This document shows positions 42,596 through 53,892 of a stretch of DNA of 64,000 nt, one piece after another (positions within the stretch are counted from its first letter, which is position 1; the number at the start of each line of letters is the position of its first letter). Origin of the DNA: JAFGRU01 sp963665915 (GTDB taxonomy: Bacteria > Desulfobacterota > Desulfuromonadia > Desulfuromonadales > JAAYDE01). The notes below the pieces were generated by a model. It made no database searches, was not told the DNA's origin, and saw only the letters and a program-made list of their open reading frames with translations. The stretch covers positions 248,001-312,000 of the forward strand of contig CAXXSG010000004.1 in assembly GCA_963665915.2 (NCBI GenBank), read 5' to 3'. The position numbers were made by a program, and so were the translations under genes.

Positions 42596-44851
42596 ATGCG
42601 ACACTTGAAATTAGGACTCTTATCATGGTTTCTTGCCGCAATTTTCCTGTCGACCATCTCTGCAAACGGTTTTGCGGAAGAACGCATCGTCATGACCTCC
42701 CCCCAGGGGCCTGTTGCCGCCGGGCAGAATATTGTTTTCCGCATCAGGACGCAGGAGTTTGTCCCTCCTGCCGAAGCCATCTTTCATTTCCGCGCCATCG
42801 GCACTTCCGACTACCAGACCCTGACCATGGAAAAAGCCTCTGAGATAGAGTTTGCCGTCATTCTTGAAGGGCGGCAAATGCTCCCCCCGGGAATCGACTA
42901 TTTTTTCGCCGTCAAGGATGGCAGAGACCGGATTTTCACCTTTCCCGAACTCGACCCGCGTAAAAATCCCTTACGCGCTGAAGTCGGCCTGACCAGTGCT
43001 GCGGTCGGGGAACTGGCTTTCCCCGTCATGGACGGCGCACGGACCAAGAACCTCCGGCCGGTTTTGTCAATCCGGCTAAACAATATCGAAGGTTCGGCTC
43101 AATGGACATCGTTGCGACTGCTGGTGGACGGCGTGGATGTCTCCCCGCTGGTCGTGGTCGGTGAGCAGGGAATAACCTACACCCCGCAAGCAGATATGGA
43201 TTACGGCAAGCACACCCTTACCCTGGAGGCCATGGACAACAGCGGCACCATCCTCCCCGCCAGGGAATGGAGCTTTGTCATCCCCCATTCAGAAATGTTT
43301 GACAAGGCCTCGGCACAAATTATTGTGGATGCACAAACAGACCTCAGACTGGTCCGCAAAAATGAAAGCTCTGAGGCGGGATGGAAAGTCCAGTCCAACG
43401 CAACCCTGACCTCCGTTGTGGAAACAGGAAACCTCAAAGTCTCTCTCGACGCCAACGGCTGGTATACTGAGCAGGAAGGTGATGAAGAAACCGGGGATAA
43501 ATTCAATCTCAACAATTTTCTTCTGGAAATTATATACCGGAAGCAGCGTTTGGCCATTGGCGACCTGAATGTGGATGGAACCGAACTGATCAGCCAATCC
43601 ATATCCCGTCGCGGCGGCCTGCTCGAACTTAACTACAAGGGAACCACGGCGCAGGCATTTCTTCTCCGCAGTGACCAGGTGACCGGTTTTGACGATTTTA
43701 TGGACATCGGTGATCCCGACCAGCGCCTCTTCGGCGGGTCACTGGAACAGCGCTGGGAAGGGGCCGGAAAGGTAACGGCCAAAGGCACCGCAGTTACCGG
43801 CCAAAATAATGATCCGGACAATTTCAATACCGGTTCTCTGGTTACGCCCAGCAAGGGGCAAGTTTACACCCTGGAGGTTACCGCCGCCCCCTTCGAAGAG
43901 AAGCTCAACCTGGCCGCGGAATACGGCTTAAGCCGTTTTGATGGGAACACGGCCGATGACCTCGGATACGAACATGGAAACGCCTGGCTGGCCCGTTTTT
44001 CCGGGCGCTCGGGAAGCTATGATTACGGCGGGGGGTATAAACGCCTCGGCCAGGGCTTCCGCAGCATCATTGATACCACAGCGGTCGACAACCGCGAGGA
44101 ATATACCCTCTACGGCACCAAAACCTTCGAAGAATCGAGTCTCACGGCCAGTTGCCTCCACACCCTGGACAACATGGAAAAAGACTCTCTCTTTCCGGTC
44201 ATCCGCAACACCAGCTTCGATCTGACCTATAACCTTTACAAGGCCGACTGGCCGACCATTTTTCTCAACACCAATCTGACCTATCAGGACAGTTCCAATG
44301 AGCCCTCTACCATCGACTCGATCAAGAATCTCAGCCAGACCCTGAGCGGTGGATTCGCGCTCATCCGCGAAAAATGGAGCCTGATGCCCAGCTATACCTT
44401 TACCCGTTTCGAAGATGATTCAATCGCCGACAATGACAGCCAGACGCATCAGGCCCTTCTCAGCCTCGGCCTGCAGCCCAACGACAGCCTTTCTTTCAAT
44501 CCGTCCTTTTCATGGAGCCGGACCGATTCGGGGAGCAGCGCGCCGACCACCGAAACCTGGCAGGGGAGCCTGGCCGGGACTTACCTTTTCAGCACGACCC
44601 AGGACTTCTACCTGACCGTGTCTGCCATCGATTCAGACACGGATGACGACTCATCCCACACCATCACCTACGATGGCATCTGCCAATACAACTGGCACCC
44701 GGAGACCTGGTTTCTGAAGCAGGCGCGAAAAACCATCTCCCTGCGCGGCAGGTATAACCGGATCGATGACCGGGTCGGCAACGATTCGGACGAGGATTAC
44801 TCCATCTTTCTGGTAATAAGTATCGGCGGGTTTCCGCTGGTGCTTCTTTAA
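42596..44851 (+). CDS. Outer-membrane beta-barrel protein with N-terminal Ig-like domains
   Basis: 751 residues. Signal peptide 1-27 (FLAAIFLSTISANGFA). Residues 30-270 look like two or three beta-sandwich domains (VMTSPQGPVAAGQNIVFRI; SAQWTSLRLLVDGVDVSPL; KHTLTLEAMDNSG). From about 300 on, alternating polar/aromatic strands such as VKVSLDANGWYTEQ, LAIGDLNVDG, YTLYGTKTFEESSLTAS and TISLRGRYNRIDD run to the end, typical of a large outer-membrane barrel; the last residues are hydrophobic (GGFPLVLL) rather than ending in phenylalanine. AGGAGG precedes ATG 42596. It is first in a six-gene operon of exported proteins. Function unknown; anchor, pore or secretion partner are possibilities. Confidence 0.65.
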   Translation: MRHLKLGLLSWFLAAIFLSTISANGFAEERIVMTSPQGPVAAGQNIVFRIRTQEFVPPAEAIFHFRAIGTSDYQTLTMEKASEIEFAVILEGRQMLPPGIDYFFAVKDGRDRIFTFPELDPRKNPLRAEVGLTSAAVGELAFPVMDGARTKNLRPVLSIRLNNIEGSAQWTSLRLLVDGVDVSPLVVVGEQGITYTPQADMDYGKHTLTLEAMDNSGTILPAREWSFVIPHSEMFDKASAQIIVDAQTDLRLVRKNESSEAGWKVQSNATLTSVVETGNLKVSLDANGWYTEQEGDEETGDKFNLNNFLLEIIYRKQRLAIGDLNVDGTELISQSISRRGGLLELNYKGTTAQAFLLRSDQVTGFDDFMDIGDPDQRLFGGSLEQRWEGAGKVTAKGTAVTGQNNDPDNFNTGSLVTPSKGQVYTLEVTAAPFEEKLNLAAEYGLSRFDGNTADDLGYEHGNAWLARFSGRSGSYDYGGGYKRLGQGFRSIIDTTAVDNREEYTLYGTKTFEESSLTASCLHTLDNMEKDSLFPVIRNTSFDLTYNLYKADWPTIFLNTNLTYQDSSNEPSTIDSIKNLSQTLSGGFALIREKWSLMPSYTFTRFEDDSIADNDSQTHQALLSLGLQPNDSLSFNPSFSWSRTDSGSSAPTTETWQGSLAGTYLFSTTQDFYLTVSAIDSDTDDDSSHTITYDGICQYNWHPETWFLKQARKTISLRGRYNRIDDRVGNDSDEDYSIFLVISIGGFPLVLL

Positions 44852-44874
44852 CGAAAAAGCTTTGGGAGTCTGTT

Positions 44875-46125
44875 ATGAACAGAAGAACTTTTTCCATGGA
44901 CCGCACCCTTTTGATTCTTAAACATCTGGCGGCATTTGTTGTGGTTCTGCTGGCCTTTTCCGGTACCGCCTCCGCTCTTACGGTGACAGCCACGCCGCCC
45001 AGCATCAACATATCTCAAGGCATGAGCAATTCGATTCAAATTTTCTACCGCGCCTTCGAGCTCGATTCCACCCCTTTTACCGCCACCTCGAGTCAGGGCC
45101 GTTTTGAGACCGCGGGAGAAACGCTCCTCGGCCTGGTAAATTCCCCCCGGACCATCTCTCTGGTCAACAACCAAGGAAGCACGACGGAAAGCGTCATCGT
45201 CCCGGCCGAAGTCATAACGGCCGCCCTTGCACTCAACCAGAGCCGCATCCTTTACCGTCGGTTATTTACCTCTGTTAATGGGGATTCTTTCTGCGACGTT
45301 CAGCTCCAGATAGTCCCTTCCAGTGCCGGGCAATTTTCTCTGACGCAGATGACCATGGAATTCAACCGGCCCGTGACAGGCAACAGCACCCGCCCTTCGT
45401 CCGGAGGACGGATCACCGTTCCCAGGAATACCCGCGGGCTGACCGCCACCGCCACCCTCGCCTATAACGGCGGCGGTACCCTGCGCGGACAGTGGAAGGT
45501 GGATGGCCAGATTCTGAATCATGTGACCCGGTACCTGACCGCGGGAGTTCGCGAAGTCACCCTCAGCAGTCCTCTCACCCCGGGTTTTCCAACCTATGCT
45601 ACCGGCCTCCACCGGGTTGAGTTCGAACTCCTCGATCCAGTGCCCGGATTCAACGAACCGATCATTTTTTATTATGTCAGCGATGAACCCCCCGGCCCGC
45701 CCCTGGGCTCACTTAAACTGATCACACCGCTTGAGCGGGATCATATCCGCCTGACGCCGGACGCGCTCCCCGAATTTTCCTGGCAGCCGGCACGGGATGG
45801 AGTCGTTTATCATTTTCAGATCTACGGTCTGGAAACGCCGGCCGCTCAACAGGATGTTTCACGCCTCGACTTCTCGGCCAACAAGCCCCTGGTCGCAGCC
45901 CTGACCAAGAAGACGTCCTACACGATCAGCATCTTCGACCTGAACCGTATCGTGCCAGGCATCCCCTACGTCTGGCAGGTTAAGGCATACAACGGCAGAA
46001 CTGGCATTGCCGCCAGTCTTTCGCGATTGGTCTACTTCATCACGCCGGCCGGTCCTCCGAAAGCCCCTGTGAAAAACCCGGGCGCAGCGAAGGAGCTGAT
46101 ACCAGCGACCCCCAACGGTTCATAA
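44875..46125 (+). CDS. Secreted Ig/FN3-type protein, unknown function
   Basis: 416 residues. Signal peptide (LAAFVVVLLAFSGTASA, cleavage near residue 36). The body is all-beta: an N-terminal domain starting LTVTATPPSINISQG, a middle RGQWKVDGQILN region, and a C-terminal fibronectin-III-like domain (FSWQPARDGVVYHFQI ... PYVWQVKAYNGR). Proline-rich end. GGGAG precedes the ATG, 23 bases after the barrel gene. Probably periplasmic or cell-surface adaptor; no enzyme motif seen. Confidence 0.6.
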   Translation: MNRRTFSMDRTLLILKHLAAFVVVLLAFSGTASALTVTATPPSINISQGMSNSIQIFYRAFELDSTPFTATSSQGRFETAGETLLGLVNSPRTISLVNNQGSTTESVIVPAEVITAALALNQSRILYRRLFTSVNGDSFCDVQLQIVPSSAGQFSLTQMTMEFNRPVTGNSTRPSSGGRITVPRNTRGLTATATLAYNGGGTLRGQWKVDGQILNHVTRYLTAGVREVTLSSPLTPGFPTYATGLHRVEFELLDPVPGFNEPIIFYYVSDEPPGPPLGSLKLITPLERDHIRLTPDALPEFSWQPARDGVVYHFQIYGLETPAAQQDVSRLDFSANKPLVAALTKKTSYTISIFDLNRIVPGIPYVWQVKAYNGRTGIAASLSRLVYFITPAGPPKAPVKNPGAAKELIPATPNGS

Positions 46126-46164
46126 ACTGCCGTGTTCCATAGCCTTTTTTAGTGAGGTGTGATC

Positions 46165-49100
46165 ATGAAACAACCCCTGTTGTTTACGACAACGATTCTG
46201 CTGTTCCTTGTTTCCTCCACACTATCCTTCTCTGCACCACCCGGGCAGTTGAACCTAAAAAAGAACGAGGCGCTGCCGATCACCATCCGCCCCGGCGGGT
46301 CAGCTGCAGCCACAATCCAACCGGCAGGGCAGTCGACCTTTCCCACTGTCCTGAGCGTCAATCCCGCCGCTCTCACTCAAGGACAGAGTGGCACTCTGAT
46401 GCTTTCCGGGCGCCACCTCCATCACAACATGCTCATCAAACTCGGGACGGGCATCTCCACGGGGAAGACTACCGTTATCAACGAAGCCCAGTCCATGGCC
46501 ACGGTTCCCGTCAGTGTCGCCGCCGACGCCACACCCGGTTCGCGGGTCGTACAGGTGCAGTATAAAGACCGACTGCGATCAAGCCCTGCCCGGATCAGCG
46601 TGATCGCCGCCAATCCCAGTCCCCTGGTAAGGTCAATAACTCCCAACGCCCTGAGCCAGGGGAAATCCTATACCCTGACCCTGACCGGCTCCAACCTTGA
46701 GGGCGTTACCGCCGTCAATTTCGGCTCCGACATCACCGCCGCCAAACCGGTTGCCAAAACGAAAGAGCTGACAATCAACCTGACGGTAGCGGCAACGGCC
46801 AAGACCGGCCCGCGCCAAGTCGTCCTGATCGACGCTCAAGGGGGCCATCCCGCCTCGGTCGCCATCACGGTGTCAGCCGCCCAAACGGTTTCCATAGCAA
46901 GTCCCGGCCTGCCGATTTCTCTCGACAAGAACGATAAACCCTTGCGCATAACCCCCAAGCCCAGTGCTTCTCTGATCACTATCCAGACGATCATTCCCAA
47001 TCAATGGGCGCAGGGAAAATCCTACCAGATCAGCGTTTTCGGGAGTCGGTTCAAGGATGGGCTTGAGGCGGATTTCGGCGATGGCATCGAGATCCAGAAT
47101 CTTAAAGTCACTTCCGCCACCAAACTGACCATGACCGTGAAGGTCTCCGGCTCAGCACCCATGGGATTGCGCCCCCTTAACTTGCGTGACAATTCCTCCC
47201 AACCCTGGTCCCCATTCACTGCAAAAGCCTGGGTCGTGGCTGCGCCCAAATGGTCCTCAAGCAAACCAACCCCCAAGCTTGTCACGCCGGATCTGAATGT
47301 TACGCTCAAGGGCCGTATCAAATTGCTAGGCCCCGAAGATTATCTTAAATCCAATGAAATGATCCCGGAAATTCTCAACGAACAGACACTTTTCTCATGG
47401 CGTGAGAAAAATCCCGGACTGGCGGAATGGTACGAATTTCGCCTGGTGAGCGAAGATGGTTATGTTATCGATAAGAAACGCATCAACCCCGCCAAGATCA
47501 AAGTTTTCGGCCAGGAGATCAACCACCTTCCCACCTCCCTGCGAATGGATACCGCCTACCTCCTTGACCTTCTCACCAAAGACCGGAAAACCCACGAAAA
47601 CGTGATTCATCACGGTCTCAGCAATATATTCGTCTGGTGGGAGGTCGCCGGATTTCGGACCTATACCAGTGTAAAAACAGTTTCGGAGCCGGGGAGCAGT
47701 TCTACCGGTCTGGCCAAAACCGAAAAAATCATTGAAAGCAAAGACGTCGAGGTGGAGATTTCAGACCGCTGGTCTCTCCTCACGCCCCACAAACCGACCG
47801 GACTTGCCTGCGCCGGAAGTGACACCTCAGTTTCGGCCATAACGATTGCCAACATCGATAAAGGGAGCCGCGCCGCCAACTATCCGCAAGACCAGTGGGA
47901 ACTCAGCGGCAAAATCAATATCAAAACCGTTCCCTACGCCATCCATCCCGGCGCCCTGGTTCATGGCCCTGGGGATATCGCCCCCTACCTGCCGAATGTG
48001 TTTGTCGACTGGGGTGACGGCAGCGGAGCAACTCCTGTGGAAATTGATTTAAGCCAACCGTCCGGCCTTGATCTGTTGCCTCTCGGCAGAATATACCATC
48101 ATCGCTACCAACGTAGCGGCAACTACACGATACGCATCTTCGTTCTTCCCGAAGGGGACATTCAGCAGGGGCCACCCGACGCTCTGGCCTCCGTGTACGA
48201 CGAGGTTTTCGGCAACACCCAAGCCTCGGCGGGAGCAGTTATTCCAGCCGCAAGCAACTACAATCCCTATTTCAAGGTTCTCAAGGGAATTCAAAATGCC
48301 GCCGGTCCCGATTTTCAGTTTTCCGGCCCGAGCAGCCAGGACTTCCATTTTGACGAAAATTCTCTTTATGCCATGGCGGGCCGTGCTCACCTGATCTACT
48401 GCGAAACCAAGAAAATCGCCGTTCGTGAGGACCTGGTTGCGCAGGGTCCGCTGAACCTGGAATCCATCGCCATCACCGGCCATAACGGCTCAGGATCGGT
48501 CAACGCCACCCAGCTCCCCTTGTTGAACGGTGGCACCATCCCCGTGCGGAATAATAAGAAAACCATTCCGAGAAAATCCTCTAATTCTTCTAAAAATTCC
48601 TCCCCATCGGACAGCATTTCAGGACTAACTTCAAACCTGGCCATAAGCCAGCCCTCCACGGCCTCTTCCGAAATGGTTCAGGCAACTCCAGGCATGAGCG
48701 CTGCGACTCAAGCGATTCTGAGCGGCCTCTTTGATGCGGAAGTCAGCGCCTGCGACGTCCTTCAGGGCAACGCCGGGCTGGTTTATTACGGTGAAGGCCG
48801 GGCTAAAATCACCTGGAACCTTTACAAGGGGAGCACCCGCATGGTCATCGGGTCTTTTGAGGAAGCCCTGGCCTCGCCGCGGCGCACCGAGGGGGGCATG
48901 GTCCTGACCGAAAGCACCCAGGACACCCCGACCCCGGAATCCTATGCCACGGCGCCTCTGACTTCACCGGTGGTGGAGATGAACGAGGAGATGATCAACA
49001 AAGCCTATTCCCTGGTGGTGGAAGCAGAGGTCCTCCCACAGGTCAGCCACATGAGCCAGGAGACTCTTTTCAACCTGATAGGCTCTTCTCCGGCCGCAAC

Positions 49101-51792
49101 CTATTCCTTCGGCGGTTCAGGCTTTGCCCAAAATCTCTTCTCATGGCTGGTTTCCGAGGCCCATGCTGCACCTCCGGGGGCCGCCAACAACCTTCATCTC
49201 AACGACTTCCAGAAAAGCGGCGTCAAGTTAAGCGTCCTTGCCCCTTCCAAAGAGGGCATTTCGGGCAGGCCTGTTATGGCCAGCCTCAACCGCTTAGTCC
49301 AGGCCAAAAAATACCCGGGCCTGGAAAGGAAGAAAGAAAAGCCCTATTACGTCAAGTCCGAAACTTTCGACTACCGGGTCAAGGCGAGCGCCCCCGAACA
49401 ACCCTGCAAATTAGTCTTCCCGACCTCGACCGGAGACAACTTTGAAATCCGCAACCTCGATGTCCAAAAATCCGGAGGAAAACTCCGCGGGAACGGGGTT
49501 CTCGACCTGCATCTCTACACCGGACAAGGCGGTACGGCCGCACGCTATATCCTTCCTATACCCATTGGCAACTGGAGCGTTTCCGGCGACGGCCTGACCG
49601 TGACGGCGGGGAGTATCAATCTCTCCCTCGATTACAGTGTCAACGAGGCCGGGATGCGTATCCAACTGCAAAAGCTCGCCGCCCGGGCCGGGCAAACGCC
49701 GATGAACCTGACCCTCGGTGCAAAACCGGCGGACACCGACCTGCACCTGTCGGGTTCGACCCAGCCACCGGAATGGACAGCCACCGCCCCCTTATCCGAG
49801 GATGGCGACTGGTATTTCCAGGAAGCGGGCAACATGGAAGTGGAAATCGGCAACAGCGGCTTCTCGATCAAACCCAAGGAGATCGTCCTCGATCTCAGCG
49901 CCACGGATGGACTTGCCGCCAACCCCAACGGCGCGGGCAAAGAATGGGCGGGACTCCACTTCGGCGAGGATGCCCTCGTCATCCCCAATCTTTTCGAATT
50001 CCAGGTGCCCGAGGCCAACAAGGGGCGGGTCAGTAACTGGGGAGTGGAAGGAACCAAGCTGGCGGGGAAAACGGAAATCAGCGCACCCTTTTCCACCCAA
50101 TACAAAGAGGGCACTATCAGCTTTGATTCCATCTCCGTCGACACCGGCAAAAGCAGTTTGGCGCTCTACCGCGACATGGACGTTGATATCCCCTGGTTGG
50201 ATACCCACCTCAAGGGGGATGCCCAACTCATCCACGGGGTGCCCGGCCAGGAAGCCTATTTTGATTTCTCGGCCATCAACCAGAGCGAAGTTGTCAAAGA
50301 ATACCGGGGCATCACTATGATTGTGCGGAATCTCCTGTTCGGCAACTTCCCACAAACCGGCTGGGGGGCCTGGAGTGAAAGCACGACCTTCCGGTTCGAG
50401 GCTGAAAAAGTTGTGTTTGCCGACAACGTCGTCGTTCCCGGAATTATCTATTCCATGGATGGCAGGCCCTTCCTGGAAAACGCCAACAGTATTGATATCC
50501 CGCTGGGAGGTAAGTCGACCTTGGGAGCTACTCCGATAGACCTGGTTTCGGTCCGCATTGATTTGCACAGTAGCGGGCCCGGCGTCTTCAGCTTCGACTT
50601 TGCCACTACCTTCTCCATCTCCGAGGTACTCTCATCCGTCGATGTGCCGGTAAAATATGCAATCACACGGAATGGAAACAAATACACAGCCGAGGGACCA
50701 CGGGTCAACCCCTTCGACCTCGAAGTCGCTTTCCCGGCGGGCCAACCCCGGGTTAATGCCAAGATTCACATCGAATACACCGGCGACGGGCTCTCATCCA
50801 ACACCGCCGCAGCTGAATCCCGGAAGTCCTCATGGCCCTTCGGAGCTACGGAAGCCCACGCGGCCTCGGGCGCCAAGGACAGCTTCTCCGGATCCCTGGA
50901 CATGGCGATGTTCGACGGACCACCGATCGCGGCCGAGTTCCGCCTCGGCTATCTGGACGGCCACGACTACTGGCTGATGCGGGCCACTCTCGACCTGGGT
51001 CCCTCCGGCATGCCTTTTGTGCCACCTTACCTCAAGCTCTACAAAATCCGCGGCGGGCTTGGACACAACTTCCCCCTCGATGCTTTCAAGAGCGCCTATC
51101 CGATTACCGTCGTGGAACCGGTTACGGATGACTCCTTCCTCTTTATGGCCGGTATGCAGGTCGGCACCACCGACGGCTTCATCCTCACCATGGATGGCGA
51201 CCTCACGATCAAACCGGGGGACGGAGCGCGCATGGACTTCCGTGCATGGCTGCTCGACGCCCAGCACGCCGGCAACGGCAACTTTCAGGGCTACTTGCAA
51301 TATGCGGCCAATGGGCTCGACGGCGCGCTCAGCGGACACCTGAGTCTCCTGAACAACACCCTCTACTTCGATATCCCGGAGAATGCCTGCACCATGCACT
51401 TCGGCGGAAACGAAACTTGGCACGTCTATGCCGGCCAGGAGGCCGGACCAAAAATCCGAATGCATATGCTGATCACGGATTCGGACGGCTACATGATGCT
51501 GGATGATGAAGGTCTGCGATTCGGCGGGGGGGTCTACTACTACCTGGGCGCGAACATAGGCCATATTTCCGGCGAGATTAAGACCGGGTTGACCTTAACT
51601 CCTCAACCCCACATTTCCGGTTACGGTGAAGGGGGTGTGCGTGCCGAGGTGTGCTATAAAAAATGCGTGAGTGCGGGCATTTCCGTCCGTGTCGACGTCA
51701 GCGCATTACCCGTCAGTGCATCCGCCCGCGGCTGCGTGGAAATTCCGATTCCGTTCTGGAATCCGGAGATCTGCCGCACCTTCAGTCTGTAG
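46165..51792 (+). CDS. Giant secreted TIG/PKD repeat protein
   Basis: 1875 residues, the largest gene here. Signal peptide LLFLVSSTLSFSA. Three IPT/TIG-type domains lie between about 55 and 360, recognisable by repeated openings (SVNPAALTQGQSGTLMLSG, SITPNALSQGKSYTLTLTG, TIIPNQWAQGKSYQISVFG). A PKD-like unit sits near 610-660 (VFVDWGDGSG ... RSGNYTIRIFV). A serine-rich linker follows near 810-835 (RKSSNSSKNSSPSDS). The C-terminal 1000 residues are long beta-rich repeats with paired strands, ending with a cysteine-bearing stretch (ACTMHFGGNE, EVCYKKCVSAG). GAGG lies seven bases before ATG 46165; the GTG at 46159 is less likely. A surface fibre or matrix component is the simplest guess; no catalytic motif seen. 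Confidence 0.65.
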   Translation: MKQPLLFTTTILLFLVSSTLSFSAPPGQLNLKKNEALPITIRPGGSAAATIQPAGQSTFPTVLSVNPAALTQGQSGTLMLSGRHLHHNMLIKLGTGISTGKTTVINEAQSMATVPVSVAADATPGSRVVQVQYKDRLRSSPARISVIAANPSPLVRSITPNALSQGKSYTLTLTGSNLEGVTAVNFGSDITAAKPVAKTKELTINLTVAATAKTGPRQVVLIDAQGGHPASVAITVSAAQTVSIASPGLPISLDKNDKPLRITPKPSASLITIQTIIPNQWAQGKSYQISVFGSRFKDGLEADFGDGIEIQNLKVTSATKLTMTVKVSGSAPMGLRPLNLRDNSSQPWSPFTAKAWVVAAPKWSSSKPTPKLVTPDLNVTLKGRIKLLGPEDYLKSNEMIPEILNEQTLFSWREKNPGLAEWYEFRLVSEDGYVIDKKRINPAKIKVFGQEINHLPTSLRMDTAYLLDLLTKDRKTHENVIHHGLSNIFVWWEVAGFRTYTSVKTVSEPGSSSTGLAKTEKIIESKDVEVEISDRWSLLTPHKPTGLACAGSDTSVSAITIANIDKGSRAANYPQDQWELSGKINIKTVPYAIHPGALVHGPGDIAPYLPNVFVDWGDGSGATPVEIDLSQPSGLDLLPLGRIYHHRYQRSGNYTIRIFVLPEGDIQQGPPDALASVYDEVFGNTQASAGAVIPAASNYNPYFKVLKGIQNAAGPDFQFSGPSSQDFHFDENSLYAMAGRAHLIYCETKKIAVREDLVAQGPLNLESIAITGHNGSGSVNATQLPLLNGGTIPVRNNKKTIPRKSSNSSKNSSPSDSISGLTSNLAISQPSTASSEMVQATPGMSAATQAILSGLFDAEVSACDVLQGNAGLVYYGEGRAKITWNLYKGSTRMVIGSFEEALASPRRTEGGMVLTESTQDTPTPESYATAPLTSPVVEMNEEMINKAYSLVVEAEVLPQVSHMSQETLFNLIGSSPAATYSFGGSGFAQNLFSWLVSEAHAAPPGAANNLHLNDFQKSGVKLSVLAPSKEGISGRPVMASLNRLVQAKKYPGLERKKEKPYYVKSETFDYRVKASAPEQPCKLVFPTSTGDNFEIRNLDVQKSGGKLRGNGVLDLHLYTGQGGTAARYILPIPIGNWSVSGDGLTVTAGSINLSLDYSVNEAGMRIQLQKLAARAGQTPMNLTLGAKPADTDLHLSGSTQPPEWTATAPLSEDGDWYFQEAGNMEVEIGNSGFSIKPKEIVLDLSATDGLAANPNGAGKEWAGLHFGEDALVIPNLFEFQVPEANKGRVSNWGVEGTKLAGKTEISAPFSTQYKEGTISFDSISVDTGKSSLALYRDMDVDIPWLDTHLKGDAQLIHGVPGQEAYFDFSAINQSEVVKEYRGITMIVRNLLFGNFPQTGWGAWSESTTFRFEAEKVVFADNVVVPGIIYSMDGRPFLENANSIDIPLGGKSTLGATPIDLVSVRIDLHSSGPGVFSFDFATTFSISEVLSSVDVPVKYAITRNGNKYTAEGPRVNPFDLEVAFPAGQPRVNAKIHIEYTGDGLSSNTAAAESRKSSWPFGATEAHAASGAKDSFSGSLDMAMFDGPPIAAEFRLGYLDGHDYWLMRATLDLGPSGMPFVPPYLKLYKIRGGLGHNFPLDAFKSAYPITVVEPVTDDSFLFMAGMQVGTTDGFILTMDGDLTIKPGDGARMDFRAWLLDAQHAGNGNFQGYLQYAANGLDGALSGHLSLLNNTLYFDIPENACTMHFGGNETWHVYAGQEAGPKIRMHMLITDSDGYMMLDDEGLRFGGGVYYYLGANIGHISGEIKTGLTLTPQPHISGYGEGGVRAEVCYKKCVSAGISVRVDVSALPVSASARGCVEIPIPFWNPEICRTFSL

Positions 51793-51801
51793 GAGGAAAC
51801 A

Positions 51802-53796
51802 GTGAAAACAACAAAACTGATCGTACTCTCCCTCTTCCTGCTTATGGCGGGCCTTTCAACAGCCGGGGCTGATCAACCCAAAGGTGCCCTGTGGGCGGTA
51901 TCCGACGGACAGGGAACGGTTTCCCTGTTCTGGATTCCAAAGAATCTTTCCTGGCCTACCGGCGGCTGGCAACTCGAAAGAGTCACCAACGGAAAAAGCC
52001 AGGTGCTGGCGAAAAAAATAGACTCAGGCTTCGATCAGGATGCCATGTCCCGACTTTCCCAAAAAGACCGGACCGCAATAGACCAATTCAGATCGGAGCT
52101 GAAATCCGGGGCCATCCCCAAAGGAGAACGGGAACTGGCGATCACGGTCATGGGGCTTTCCGCCGCTTTCGATCCCGATTTCGGTCTCGCCATCGGTCTG
52201 CGTTACCAGGATACCGCCCTCAAAGGGGGCAAACACAGCTACCGTCTGACAGCCCTCAACAGCAAAAGGAAAAAACAATCCGTGCTGACCAGCGCAACGG
52301 TCAATCCCAACAAGGCCACCCCCTTGCCCGAAACACCGCAATCTCTCAGCGCTACGCCCAAAGAAGCGGGCGTCGAACTGACCTGGAACAATCCGAAACA
52401 AAATAAGCTTGTCCCCATTCTCGCCTTCGTGGTTGAACGGGAGGATGCCACTGGGGGCAAGGTACTACTCACCGACCAGCCGCTCCTTATCACCGATGGC
52501 AAAGCCCAACAACCGAATGCGCGCTTTCTTGACCTCACGCCGCCCAAGGAGTCCGAGGCCACCTACCGCACCTTCAGCCTCGACCTGTTCGGACGCCGCA
52601 GTCGCCCCCAGGCCAAGACCCTGTTCATTCCTGACCTTTCCGCCCTGTCACCCCCGGCACTATTCACAGCCACAGCGGGGGAAAACGAGGTTGACCTCTC
52701 CTGGCAACCGAACCAGAGCCCTTTTACCAGCGGTTACGTCATCGAACGCGCCCTGCTGTACAAGGGTCCTTATACGCCTCTGACCCCCGACGGTCTCGAC
52801 GCTGAACATACCCGCTGGAAAGACCGGCAGCTGGTCGGCGGCACCAGTTATTTTTACCGTGTCCGCGCCATGGATCCCCGTGGGAACCTTGGTCAGCCGT
52901 CGCTGGTTGCCGTGGCCACACCCAAAAATCGCCAGGCACCGCCCAAGCCCCAGAACCTGCATGCCAAAGTGGGACGAACCCGTGTCCGTCTCAGCTGGGA
53001 TGCAGTCGAGTTTCCCATCGCCGGCTATCAGGTCGAACGCTACGCTAAGGATGGCAAGCGTTGGACCATCCTCACGCATACAGTTGTTCCCGAGTCGCTT
53101 TTTGACGATCATGTGGGGCTCCACACCCAGGGAGAATTCCGCTACCGGGTTACGGCCGTCGCTTTGGACAACCAGGAGAGCAAACCGAGCCGGGAGGTGA
53201 AAGCCGTACTCCTGGACACCCTTTCTCCCAATCCCCCACGTATCACTGACATAAACGGCAGTAACGGCAGGGTCCTTCTCACCCTCAAGGCCTCCCCGCC
53301 GGAGAAAGATGTGCATTCTTTTCTTGTGGTTCGCTCGGTTACGGAAGATGACCCGGGGCTGGTTATCGGCGATCCGATCCCGGCGGGAAAAAAACCGCTT
53401 TGAGGATACCTTTGTTATGGTCGGGCAGAAATACTGGTATCGCCTGGTTGCGGTAGACAGGAGCGGCAACCGCAGCGACCCAAGCTGGGCCCGCCAGGTA
53501 ACGGTGCTGAACGCACCCATCCCGATTCCCGGGAAGCCTTCTCTCAAGGTGGAGAAAGAGCCCTGCGCCATGTACGGATCTCCTTCAAGCTGCCGCGAAA
53601 AGGACTGGAGGTCATAGTCCAGCGCTTTGAAGCTGAAAAAGGGTGGCGCCCCCTTACCGGTGGCATCCGTAACGCAACGGACGCCGTGGACCTCAACCCG
53701 CCGCAACAGTCCAAGGCGCTATACCGTCTCATCTATCGCGCCGCTAACGGCGTGGCAGGCAAACCCTCACCCGAAGCGGAAGCGATATTCGAATAG
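51802..53796 (+). CDS. Secreted fibronectin-III repeat protein, broken by two frameshifts
   Basis: Signal peptide LIVLSLFLLMAGLSTAGA. At least four FN3 units follow (VELTWNN, VDLSWQPNQ, VRLSWDAVEFPIAGYQVERY and a further unit). The first frame stops at 53403. Removing one A from the A7 run at 53390-53396 continues as GKNRFEDTFVMVGQKYWYRL, clearly the same FN3 domain. That frame breaks again near 53557, where one missing base joins EKE to ALRHVRISFKLPRKGLEV, reaching TAG at 53796. The intact protein would have about 664 residues. It follows the giant gene by nine bases (AGGAGGAAACA ribosome site). One inserted and one deleted base in 160 suggests sequencing error, but decay is possible. Confidence 0.65.
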
Positions 53797-53892
53797 AAAT
53801 ATTGTTTTGAGCCGGGCAACAGGTGCCGGCTCTCATGTCATTCAGCCCCCCGCAGGACCATCCGCAGGCCTGCAGAAAATATGAGGAAGCGT

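Noticed and set aside
50830..51564. Long frames antisense to the giant secreted protein
   Set aside because: The plus-strand gene is continuous for 1875 codons with a signal peptide and domain repeats; the antisense frames have none.
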